From assembly GCF_004118935.1 (NCBI RefSeq), contig NZ_CP035375.1:2542001-2606000 (forward strand): a stretch of 64,000 nucleotides of DNA, in the 5' to 3' direction. The DNA is from Salinibacterium sp. UTAS2018. GTDB lineage: Bacteria; Actinomycetota; Actinomycetes; Actinomycetales; Microbacteriaceae. Below are positions 57,362-64,000 of the stretch, in pieces. Both the position numbers and the translations under genes were made by a program. Position 1 is the first letter of the stretch. Every line of letters begins with the position of its first letter. Below the pieces are notes generated by a model. That model ran no database searches. It saw only the letters and a program-made list of their open reading frames with translations, and was not told the origin of the DNA.

Positions 57362-58899
57362 GCCGTCGCCGCACTCGCGCTAGCGCCGTAACAGCCGTTG
57401 CGGTGGCAACCTCGTTGCTGCTGAGCGGCTGCGTGTCATGGTTTATGCCTCCGGAATCCTCGACGACGTCGACGCCCACCGAAGAGGGTGTGGGTTCGGG
57501 GCTCGAAAAGTTTTACGAACAGGTTCTTGAGTGGAACAGTTGTGGCGACGAGTTGCAGTGCGCGACCGCGATCGCTCCCGTCGACTGGGATGCGCCCGAG
57601 GGCGACACAATCGATTTGGCGCTCGTGCGTCAGACGGCGCGCGGCAACGACCGCATCGGTTCTTTGCTCGTGAACCCCGGCGGCCCCGGCGGTTCCGGTT
57701 TCGATTTCATCGCTGACAGTGTGGATTACGCGACGAGTGAGGCGCTGCAGTCGCGCTTCGATGTGGTCGGTTTCGATCCTCGCGGGGTTAACCGCTCGAC
57801 GCCCGTGTCCTGTTACTCCGATCCGGCTGAGCTCGATGACTACATTTATGGAATCACGCCGGGGGAGAAGGGCAGCGACGAGTGGATTGCCGCCGCTACC
57901 GACGCTTCGGCTCAGTTCGCTCAGCGCTGCAGCGAAGAGACAGGCCCGCTTCTCGGTTTCGTCGATACTCTGAGCGCTGCCCGCGACCTCGACATGTTGC
58001 GCGCTGCGCTTGGCGACGACACGCTCAACTATTTGGGCTACTCGTACGGAACGCTTCTCGGTCAGGTCTATGCCGAGTTGTTCCCCGACAAGACCGGGCG
58101 ACTCGTTCTCGACGGAGCGGTTGATCCCGCGGCATCCGAATTCGAGGCGACCAAGGCGCAAGCTCAAGGCTTCGAGGGGGCGTTGGATGCCTTTCTCGTC
58201 GATTGCGCTGGAGCCAGCGATTGCCCGTTCACGGGGTCTGTTGATCAGGCTCGCGCGACGGTCCGCACGCTGCTTGACCGGCTCGATCAGAGCCCGCTCT
58301 CGAATGCCGATGGCCGCAAGCTCGGCAGCAGCACGATGTTTACGGCGATCATCCTGCCGCTGTATAGCCCGGACAACTGGGCCTACCTGCGTCAGCTTTT
58401 CGCGACCGTCATGAAGGGTGATGCCTCGATCGCCTTCGATCTGGCAGACAACTACAACGGTCGCAGCGCGGATGGCACGTATGCCGAGAACCAGACGGAA
58501 GCGTTCATCGCCATCAATTGTCTGGATGCCCGCGAGCCCGCTGACAACGAACGCATGCGTGAGCAGGCTGCCGCTCTGGCAGCCGCGGCTCCCATTTTCG
58601 GGCCGCAGATGTCATACGGCGACCCCGGTTGTGCCAACTGGCCGGTCGAGGCCAAGCGGGACCGCGCTGCGATCACAGCGCCGGGTGCCGCCGACATGCT
58701 CGTGATTGGCACAACGAACGATCCAGCGACGCCATACTCCTGGGCGGTCACGGTCGCGGACAACCTCGAAACTGGGCACTTGATCACGTATAACGGCGAG
58801 GGTCACACGGCCTACAACAAGTCGAACGAGTGCGTGAATGGTGCCGTGGAAGACTTTCTCCTCAGGGGAGAGGTTCCGGCCACCGACCCGAACTGCTAG
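57358..58899 (+). CDS. Secreted alpha/beta hydrolase lipoprotein, tripeptidyl-aminopeptidase-like (copy 1)
   Basis: The 513-residue product has a lipoprotein signal (SLLLSGCVS). The fold begins LLVNPGGPGGSGFDFI, the oxyanion part and nucleophile are in YLGYSYGTLLGQVYAELFP (Ser of GYSYG), and the C-terminal TAP-like region has TPYSWAVTVADNLETGHLITYNGEGHTAY with the catalytic His. Such enzymes of actinobacteria (Tap/SlpD family) remove tripeptides from peptides outside the cell. Its ATG overlaps the holB stop. A paralogue follows at once. Confidence 0.85.
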   Translation: MSRRRTRASAVTAVAVATSLLLSGCVSWFMPPESSTTSTPTEEGVGSGLEKFYEQVLEWNSCGDELQCATAIAPVDWDAPEGDTIDLALVRQTARGNDRIGSLLVNPGGPGGSGFDFIADSVDYATSEALQSRFDVVGFDPRGVNRSTPVSCYSDPAELDDYIYGITPGEKGSDEWIAAATDASAQFAQRCSEETGPLLGFVDTLSAARDLDMLRAALGDDTLNYLGYSYGTLLGQVYAELFPDKTGRLVLDGAVDPAASEFEATKAQAQGFEGALDAFLVDCAGASDCPFTGSVDQARATVRTLLDRLDQSPLSNADGRKLGSSTMFTAIILPLYSPDNWAYLRQLFATVMKGDASIAFDLADNYNGRSADGTYAENQTEAFIAINCLDAREPADNERMREQAAALAAAAPIFGPQMSYGDPGCANWPVEAKRDRAAITAPGAADMLVIGTTNDPATPYSWAVTVADNLETGHLITYNGEGHTAYNKSNECVNGAVEDFLLRGEVPATDPNC

Positions 58900-58903
58900 C
58901 GGC

Positions 58904-58909
58904 TAGGCT
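58904..58909 (+). promoter_or_regulatory. -10 element TAGGCT between the two hydrolase genes
   Basis: TAGGCT follows the first hydrolase stop and is six bases before the GTG at 58916, so the second copy can be expressed alone from a leaderless mRNA. Confidence 0.5.
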
Positions 58910-58915
58910 CGGGCA

Positions 58916-60484
58916 GTGAACTTCAACGCTGCTGCCCCCGCCTCCCGCGCTCGCAGGCTTGCCCTCGTGGTGCCGGCTCTCGCTCTCACTCTGCTGCTCA
59001 GCGGTTGCACCAACATTCTCGCCAACTTTCTTGGCGAGCAATCGGAGCCCACCGGCGAAACAGTGTCAGAGGAGCTCGCCCCCTACTACTCGCAAGTCCT
59101 CTCCTGGGTGGATTGCGACAACGGCGCTCAGTGCGCCACGGCGACGGCGCCGATGGATTGGGCCAACCCCTCTCCGGAGACCGACATCGAGATCGTCATG
59201 GCTCGTCACGAGGCGACCGGCGAGAGCATGGGCTCGCTTTTCGTCAATCCGGGTGGGCCAGGCGCATCGGGCTTCGACCTCATCCACGACGACGTTGACT
59301 TTGCCGTCAGCGCGAACCTGCGCGAGAACTATGACGTCATCGGTTGGGATCCCCGCGGCGTTGGTCGTTCGACGCCCGTGACCTGTCTTGACGATGAAGG
59401 CCTCGACGACTTCATCTTTGGCATCTCCGATTCCGCGATCGGCAGCGATGCTTGGCTTGCAGAGAGCGAACAGTCAGCTATCGACTTTGGCCAGGCGTGC
59501 CTCGACAACACCGGCCCGATCCTGCAGTTCATCGATACCCAGAGCACGGTGCGCGACCTCGACATGCTGCGCGCCATTGTGGGCGACGAGAAGCTGCAGT
59601 ATCTCGGTTACTCCTACGGCAGCGATATCGGTTCGTACTACATCGAAAACTTTCCCCAGAACGTCGGCCGCATTGTGCTCGACGGCGCTACAGACTCCTC
59701 GATCTCAGTATTCGATGTTGGTCTTGTGCAGACAGCGGGGTTCCAGCGCGCTCTGGAGAACTACTTAGCGGCGTGCCCTGAGATGTTCGATGACTGCCCG
59801 TTCACTGGCGGTGTGGATGCAGCTCTCACGACCATCCGAAAACTTTATGATCGCTACGACGCGAACCCGGTGGCGGCCCCCGACGGACGAATGATGGATG
59901 CCGGTGTGCTCGATATTGCAATGAGCACCGCTCTTTACTCCCAAGATTCGTGGCAGTTCCTCAACGACCTGTACTCCGAGGCAGCGCGTGGGGAGACAGA
60001 CACCGCATTCTTCCTCGCGGATTTCTACTACAGTCGCGATCTTGACGGCTCGTACACCGACAACTCGCTTGAGGCATTCATCGCGATTTACTGCGTCGAT
60101 TATCCGGTAGAGACCGATCCTGCGGTGCTCGTGCAACAACAGGAGCTCATGCGTCAAGCCTCGCCTACGACGTACCGAGACTTTCCCCCGACCGGCGACC
60201 TCACCTGTCTCAACTGGCCGTACCAATACATTGGGCCGGAAATCACCGAGCTGACGGGGGAGGGCGCCCCGCCCGTGCTCATCATCTCCACCACCGGTGA
60301 CCCTGCAACGCCCTACGAGTGGGGCGTAGCGCTCAGCGAGCAGCTGCAGAGCGCTCAGCTGATCACCTACAACGGTGAGGGGCACACTGCGTACAACGGC
60401 GGTGTGGGCTGTGTAGATGGGGCTGTTGACGCCTATTTCATCAACGGAGTAGTGCCGAAGGCCGACCCGAATTGTGGCGCGTAG
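58916..60484 (+). CDS. Secreted alpha/beta hydrolase lipoprotein, tripeptidyl-aminopeptidase-like (copy 2)
   Basis: The 522-residue product has a lipoprotein signal (TLLLSGCTN) and shares the full plan of its neighbour: LFVNPGGPGASGFDLIHDDV, YLGYSYGSDIGSYYIENFP with the nucleophile Ser, and ATPYEWGVALSEQLQSAQLITYNGEGHTAYN with the His. The two differ strongly outside these cores, so the duplication is old. Substrates may differ. It is the last gene before tRNA-Thr; the gap 60485-60563 has no feature. Confidence 0.85.
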   Translation: MNFNAAAPASRARRLALVVPALALTLLLSGCTNILANFLGEQSEPTGETVSEELAPYYSQVLSWVDCDNGAQCATATAPMDWANPSPETDIEIVMARHEATGESMGSLFVNPGGPGASGFDLIHDDVDFAVSANLRENYDVIGWDPRGVGRSTPVTCLDDEGLDDFIFGISDSAIGSDAWLAESEQSAIDFGQACLDNTGPILQFIDTQSTVRDLDMLRAIVGDEKLQYLGYSYGSDIGSYYIENFPQNVGRIVLDGATDSSISVFDVGLVQTAGFQRALENYLAACPEMFDDCPFTGGVDAALTTIRKLYDRYDANPVAAPDGRMMDAGVLDIAMSTALYSQDSWQFLNDLYSEAARGETDTAFFLADFYYSRDLDGSYTDNSLEAFIAIYCVDYPVETDPAVLVQQQELMRQASPTTYRDFPPTGDLTCLNWPYQYIGPEITELTGEGAPPVLIISTTGDPATPYEWGVALSEQLQSAQLITYNGEGHTAYNGGVGCVDGAVDAYFINGVVPKADPNCGA

Positions 60485-60563
60485 GGTCAAGTTTGCTGGG
60501 TCGGTCATAGAAGCCTGAAACTTCGGCTAAGCTTTCTTGCTGTGCCTCATGAAAATGTGGCCG

Positions 60564-60636
60564 GCCGCCTTAGCTCAGTCGGTAGAGCATCTCACTCGTA
60601 ATGAGAAGGTCATCAGTTCGATTCTGATAGGCGGCT
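60564..60636 (+). tRNA. tRNA-Thr(CGT)
   Basis: The 73-base cloverleaf starts GCCGCCTTAGCTCAG and has acceptor pairing with AGGCGGC. Its anticodon stem-loop TCTCA-CTCGTAA-TGAGA gives CGT, for ACG codons. The T arm is ATCAGTTCGATTCTGAT. CCA is not encoded. Confidence 0.95.
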
Positions 60637-60733
60637 CCGTTCTCCGCACGCGTTTCGCCAACGCATTCTTCCCAGCCTCGATTTAATCGCGGCGGGTTCG
60701 ACGCCCCAGCTAGACAGGGTTCATCGCGCCTGC

Positions 60734-60916
60734 TTATTCTTCGGGTCCGAGGGGGCGCTTGTTCAGAAGAACTATCGTGAGAAAGCCCAGACCGAAGACG
60801 CCGAGTGCGATGCCGAAAACGAGCACTATGCCCGCGCCGATGACGTGAGCGACGGTCGCGGCGGTGACTGACAGCACGAAGAGGGTGCTGTACTGGTCGC
60901 TCGTCAATTGCGGCAC
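60734..60916 (-). CDS. Small membrane protein of 60 residues, unknown
   Basis: The product has two hydrophobic stretches, LFVLSVTAATVAHVIGAGIVLVF and LGVFGLGFLTIVLL, and a short polar tail KRPLGPEE. The GTG at 60914-60916 is preferred because GGGGGA is four bases ahead; a TTG at 60928 would add four residues. It lies alone on the minus strand between tRNA-Thr and the CAP gene. It is not recognised. Confidence 0.55.
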   Translation of the reverse strand: MPQLTSDQYSTLFVLSVTAATVAHVIGAGIVLVFGIALGVFGLGFLTIVLLNKRPLGPEE

Positions 60917-61085
60917 CGCATCCCCCAAAGTTCTGGTATTTCCTCAAGTATCAAGGACATGAGGATGTATAGCAAACGTCAGTCGCGGCGGCTGCGATTG
61001 ACGACGTGGCCGGCGTTTGAAGGCGCCCTTTCAATCGACATTTCGGGCCACGGCGGTGTCCCCTAAACAGAGGATAGACCCGTCA
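60917..61085. other. Non-coding region upstream of the CAP-domain gene
   Basis: No gene with a good start is visible; a frame from 61017 would cross a terminator. The part 60995-61070 is GC-rich with short inverted repeats. It may be the 5' part of a structured leader, but I could not match it to a known riboswitch. Confidence 0.35.
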
Positions 61086-61132
61086 CCCAGACCCCCCTTT
61101 AGCGGGTATTCCCGCACGTTCTGGGGGTTTTT
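61086..61132 (+). terminator. Terminator-like structure in the CAP gene leader
   Basis: CCCAG (61086-61090) can pair with CTGGG (61121-61125), or ACCCCC (61091-61096) with GGGGGT (61123-61128), enclosing the hairpin GCGGG-TATT-CCCGC (61102-61115). Five T follow (61128-61132). With the start codon 92 bases downstream on the same strand this looks like a transcription attenuator (inference). Confidence 0.5.
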
Positions 61133-61168
61133 CCCTTGTTTAACTGTGATTTCGCCCCTAGTTTTGGC

Positions 61169-61198
61169 AACAGGAAGCAGAGGGGTCTGCTTCCTGTT
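61169..61198 (+). promoter_or_regulatory. Perfect 13-bp hairpin in the CAP gene leader
   Basis: AACAGGAAGCAGA and its exact reverse complement enclose a GGGG loop. It ends ten bases before the G-rich ribosome-site region (61208-61213) and 25 bases before the ATG at 61224, so it could control translation or mRNA stability. Confidence 0.6.
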
Positions 61199-61223
61199 TA
61201 TTCGTCTGGGGGGCGATTTTTTT

Positions 61224-62084
61224 ATGGGGAGAGTTCCGTTCTTAACGGCGTTAGTCACTGTCGTGATTGTCGGAGTTGTACCGTTCGTCGGGGGAGGCGG
61301 ACCGGGACTCACCGAAAGCGCGACCGCTAACGCGACCGCTCGTTCACCGTTGTTCGCATCGACGGCCACCGGCCCGATCGAAGAAGAGCCCCAAATCGTG
61401 GCCGTAGCCAGTGTCGAGCGCATCACCGAGGAATCCCTCGCTGCCGAACTGAAGGCCGAAGCAAAGTCGCTCACCTCTGACTCCGAGCACTTGGCTCAGA
61501 AGGCCGTGCCCAAGCCGAAGCCGATCGTTGTCGAATCGGTTACCGGCGGTTCAGCATCCGTCGCTCAAATCCGCACCGCGTATGCGGCTGCCGGGCAAGC
61601 GTGCCCGAGCAACGTCGGCGGTGGCGTATCCGGTGCGCCTAGCCGCAGTTCATCGCAGGGCGTTGCCGGAACTACCTCGGGTGACCTCTCATCGTTCGCC
61701 TACGCGTACAACTCAATTCGCGTCGCCAACTGCTTGCAGCCGATTCCGCTCTCAAACTTTCGCTACGACTCCTGCATGGAGGAGCGTTTGTTCTGGATGG
61801 CCGAATCACCCAGCTCGAACCCGCTCGACGGCTGGGGCCACAACGGCACCACTCGCTCTGACGGAGTCGCTGCTCGCGGTTGCGACGGAAACCTCGCCGG
61901 AGGTTCGGGAAATAGCGGAGCCACCGTCGCTTCCAAGTGGTGGGAATCCAGTGCACATCGTGCATCGCTCTACCAGCCCGGTTCCAGCACCGGCGGCGTA
62001 TGCATCGCCTTTGCCATGACCCACGGCGGAATCGATGAGCCCTACAGTTTCACCCGCGCAGCAGCACGATGGACGTACTGCTAA
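61224..62084 (+). CDS. Exported CAP (SCP/PR-1) domain protein
   Basis: The 286-residue product begins with a membrane helix (FLTALVTVVIVGVVPFVGGGG). Then come a low-complexity, partly charged linker and a C-terminal CAP domain from about residue 160 (FAYAYNSIRVANCLQPIPLSNFRYDSCMEERLFWMAE, WGHNG, WWESSAHRASLY, CIAF). Cysteines probably form disulfides outside the cell. CAP proteins have varied roles, often in binding lipids or peptides; no enzyme activity is certain. The ATG follows a G-rich site by about ten bases. The leader is structured. The next gene starts 45 bases later. Confidence 0.8.
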   Translation: MGRVPFLTALVTVVIVGVVPFVGGGGPGLTESATANATARSPLFASTATGPIEEEPQIVAVASVERITEESLAAELKAEAKSLTSDSEHLAQKAVPKPKPIVVESVTGGSASVAQIRTAYAAAGQACPSNVGGGVSGAPSRSSSQGVAGTTSGDLSSFAYAYNSIRVANCLQPIPLSNFRYDSCMEERLFWMAESPSSNPLDGWGHNGTTRSDGVAARGCDGNLAGGSGNSGATVASKWWESSAHRASLYQPGSSTGGVCIAFAMTHGGIDEPYSFTRAAARWTYC

Positions 62085-62117
62085 GCCGCGCGCAGGCACC
62101 GAGTCCGTGCATCCGGG

Positions 62118-62123
62118 TACTAT
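62118..62123 (+). promoter_or_regulatory. -10 element TACTAT before the DacB-like gene
   Basis: TACTAT is six bases before the GTG at 62130, as in other leaderless candidates of this window. Confidence 0.5.
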
Positions 62124-62129
62124 AACCGG

Positions 62130-63554
62130 GTGACTGATTCAGCCAGCAGCGAGCCGAAAGCGCCAGGAGGAATACGCGCGTTTATTGCCGAGCACCCCAC
62201 CGCATCCACGGTGACGGTGGCCGCCGTACTATTCGCCCTACTCGCAGGAGTAGCAGTATTCGCCGGAATTTCGGTTGGCTCTGTTGACTCGGCAGTTGAT
62301 GTCACCCCAGACGAAGTCACTGTCGAACAGCGGAGCCAACCGGATGTTACCCCCGACGCTGTCGGGATTCGCACCTGTTCGGTCGATGCTTTTGCCAGCG
62401 TCGACACCTTCCCTTCCTTGGTAGGAGTAGTGACGGATGCCGCCTCCGGTGAGGTGCTGTGGGATCGTTCGGCAGAAGAGGCTGCGAGCCCCGCTCACAT
62501 CGTGACCGCGTTCACTGCTGCTGCCGCACTCCAGACTTTGGGTGCGGATTCTCGCATCAGCACCACGGTGATCGATGGCTCGCAACCAGGCGTGATCGTG
62601 TTGGTCGGCGGCGGAGATCCCACCCTCGCGACGACAAACGCTTCGTACTATCGTGATGCCCCGCAAATTTCTGATCTCGCCTCGCAGGCGATGACTCGTT
62701 ACGAAGAACTGCACCCCGGCGTACCGATCACCGAGATCGTGCTCGATGCCTCTCTCTGGAACGTCTCCGATGCTTGGGACTCGAATTGGCCTGAGCGTGA
62801 GCGCACCGGCGGTTACCACTCGTCCGTGACGGCTTTGATGGTAGACGGCGATCGTGCCGACGCCACCGTTGCGGTCAGCCCGCGTGGCACCGATCCGGTG
62901 AAGACCGCCGGGGAAGCCTTCGCTCAAGCTGCCGGGCTTCCCGCTGTCACGTTCTCCACGGGAGCTGCCGTCGGTACCACTGTTCTTGCCGAAGTGAAAT
63001 CTCAGCCAGTGGACGTGCTGGTGGAACAGATGCTGATTAGCGGCGACGATTCGCTTGCAGAGGCATTGGCTCGTCTTGTTTCTAAGAAACTGGGCTTGAG
63101 CGGTGCCGCAAGCACACTCGACCAGGCGATTCAAAGTTCGTTGACGGATGCCGGACTCGAGGATGCCGCCACGATCACGATTACTGATGGCTCAGGGCTC
63201 AGCCCGAAGAACCAGGTGCCGCCTCTGTTCGTCGCCCAGTTCATGGCTAAGGGTTCGGAAGATAGCGGAGCGCTCGGAGCTGCGTTTTCGATGCTCCCGA
63301 TCGGCGGCAAGAGCGGGGACCTTTATAACCGCTTTGAAGGCGATGCTGCTGCGGTGGAGGGGCAGGTCGTCGCAAAGTCAGGCTGGACCAACCAAGAGCA
63401 CTCTCTTGGCGGGGTGCTCACGGCCAAAGACGGCACGGAACTCGCCTTTGCGTTCTACGCCATCGGAGAGGGCATCTCCAACGATGCCCGCACAGCGATC
63501 GATAACCTTGTCGCTGGCGTCTACGCCTGCGGCAATGGTCTCTCTGACTACTAG
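62130..63554 (+). CDS. DacB-like (PBP4-type) protein with substituted catalytic motifs
   Basis: The 474-residue product has one N-terminal helix (STVTVAAVLFALLAGVAVFAGI) and the S13 peptidase plan: SGEVLWDRSAEEAASPAHIVTAFTAAAAL, VLVGGGDPTL, SLAEALARLVSKKLGL, ITDGSGLSPKNQVPP and VVAKSGWTNQEHSLGGVL. Real D-Ala-D-Ala carboxypeptidases have SxxK, SxN and KTG. Here these places read SPAH, GDD and KSG, so the essential Lys is His and the Asn is Asp. It is probably not an active carboxypeptidase and could serve as a wall-binding or regulatory protein. The tilS/hpt neighbours common to actinobacterial dacB would lie beyond the right edge. Confidence 0.8.
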   Translation: MTDSASSEPKAPGGIRAFIAEHPTASTVTVAAVLFALLAGVAVFAGISVGSVDSAVDVTPDEVTVEQRSQPDVTPDAVGIRTCSVDAFASVDTFPSLVGVVTDAASGEVLWDRSAEEAASPAHIVTAFTAAAALQTLGADSRISTTVIDGSQPGVIVLVGGGDPTLATTNASYYRDAPQISDLASQAMTRYEELHPGVPITEIVLDASLWNVSDAWDSNWPERERTGGYHSSVTALMVDGDRADATVAVSPRGTDPVKTAGEAFAQAAGLPAVTFSTGAAVGTTVLAEVKSQPVDVLVEQMLISGDDSLAEALARLVSKKLGLSGAASTLDQAIQSSLTDAGLEDAATITITDGSGLSPKNQVPPLFVAQFMAKGSEDSGALGAAFSMLPIGGKSGDLYNRFEGDAAAVEGQVVAKSGWTNQEHSLGGVLTAKDGTELAFAFYAIGEGISNDARTAIDNLVAGVYACGNGLSDY

Positions 63555-63579
63555 CGCTGTTCTCTTGGCGCTCGCGACT

Positions 63580-63585
63580 TAGACT
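63580..63585 (+). promoter_or_regulatory. -10 element TAGACT before the nicotinamidase gene
   Basis: TAGACT is six bases before the GTG at 63592. Confidence 0.5.
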
Positions 63586-63591
63586 GGCAGC

Positions 63592-64000
63592 GTGGTTGCT
63601 GCGCTATTCGTTATTGACGTCCAGAATGATTTCACCGAAGGCGGCGCTTTAGGCGTCGACGGCGGTGCCGCTGTTGCGGCCGGAATCACCGATTATCTGC
63701 GGGCGAATCCTGACCGCTACGACGTAGTCATTGCCTCCCGCGACTGGCATGACGCCGACAACAGCAACGGTGGCCACTTTGCGACGGATGCCGAACCCAA
63801 CTTCGTCGACACGTGGCCGGTCCACTGCGTAGCGGGCACGCCCGGCGCTGACTACCACGCTGCCCTCGATACCTCTTTAGTGAACGTGCACGTTCGCAAA
63901 GGGCAGGGCGTTCCGGCGTATTCGATCTTTGAGGGCACGACCGACGACGGCGAAACCGTCCCGGCGCTGCTGACCCGCCTTGGCATCGACACCGTCGATG
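63592..64000 (+). CDS. pncA: Nicotinamidase (partial, 5' part)
   Basis: The first 136 codons are in the window; the gene continues past the right edge. PncA converts nicotinamide to nicotinate for NAD salvage and activates pyrazinamide. VVAALFVIDVQNDFTEGGAL has the catalytic Asp, and SRDWHDADNSNGGHF has the metal-binding Asp and two His. VRKGQG holds the catalytic Lys. The catalytic Cys would come after the edge, so activity cannot be judged. Confidence 0.9.
   Translation, partial: MVAALFVIDVQNDFTEGGALGVDGGAAVAAGITDYLRANPDRYDVVIASRDWHDADNSNGGHFATDAEPNFVDTWPVHCVAGTPGADYHAALDTSLVNVHVRKGQGVPAYSIFEGTTDDGETVPALLTRLGIDTVD

Noticed and set aside
60930..61090. Cobalamin or c-di-AMP riboswitch before the CAP gene
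   Set aside because: I looked for the conserved cores of both classes and did not find them; the leader is reported only as structured.
61017..61223. Extension of the CAP-domain protein by 69 codons
   Set aside because: It would run through a terminator-like structure and a perfect hairpin and give no signal peptide at its N-terminus.

Overview
The window looks like chromosomal DNA of a high-GC Gram-positive actinobacterium, most likely a member of the Microbacteriaceae (inference). The evidence is the moderately GC-rich codon use, many GTG and TTG starts, an actinobacterial-type 4.5S RNA, a 6C small RNA, a Tad pilin locus followed by topA, tmk and holB, a lysC with an internal beta-subunit start, and a sortase signal of the LAxTG type. 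I see no insertion sequence, prophage, CRISPR array or rRNA. The content is mostly housekeeping, with several unusual modules.

Layout. 1-6.2 kb: end of a membrane-anchored protein, ABC exporter, Bcr/CflA-type efflux pump, PAP2 phosphatase, HerA-like ATPase (DUF853). 6.3-9.7 kb: a three-gene sugar ABC importer closed by a strong terminator. 9.8-18.5 kb: PH-like membrane protein, tRNA-Ser(GGA), 4.5S RNA, pta-ackA and a 1,400-residue surface protein with ten IPT/TIG repeats. 18.6-24 kb: dnaX-recR and lysC-asd. 24-27 kb: two tandem SGNH lipoproteins and mqo. 27-30.8 kb: an atypical two-component operon (kinase, apparently degenerate second membrane partner, response regulator) overlapping a thymidine kinase gene.

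30.9-36.8 kb, minus strand: a six-gene operon that combines an S-adenosylhomocysteinase-like protein with altered residues, an amidohydrolase of the nucleoside-deaminase type, a DUF985 cupin and a complete polar amino acid ABC importer. I consider it the best candidate for an undescribed pathway. 37-45 kb: tRNA-Pro(CGG), metallophosphoesterase, class A penicillin-binding protein with PASTA domains, a 53-codon gene, RidA, a MurE paralogue without the usual specificity motif, acetyl-CoA synthetase, and the 6C RNA. 45.2-48.9 kb: a ribulose monophosphate pair (hxlB, hxlA) divergent from a one-polypeptide ATPase-LuxR regulator, then an ohrR-ohr pair. 49-52.5 kb: Tad pilus genes with a fused TadB/TadC. 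52.6-60.5 kb: topA, tmk, holB and two tandem secreted alpha/beta hydrolases. 60.5-64 kb: tRNA-Thr(CGT), a small membrane protein, a CAP-domain exported protein behind a structured leader, a DacB-like protein with substituted catalytic motifs, and the start of a nicotinamidase gene.

How it works together: central carbon and acetate metabolism (pta, ackA, acs, mqo), aspartate-family synthesis (lysC, asd), replication and repair (dnaX, holB, recR, topA, tmk), envelope building (PBP, MurE-like, DacB-like, CAP protein, Tad pili, TIG surface protein) and stress or C1 handling (ohr, hxlA/hxlB) lie side by side. A recurring signal is TANNNT placed 5-7 bases before a start codon at 14 genes, which suggests widespread leaderless transcription. 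All functional calls are from reading sequence motifs; no database search was possible.
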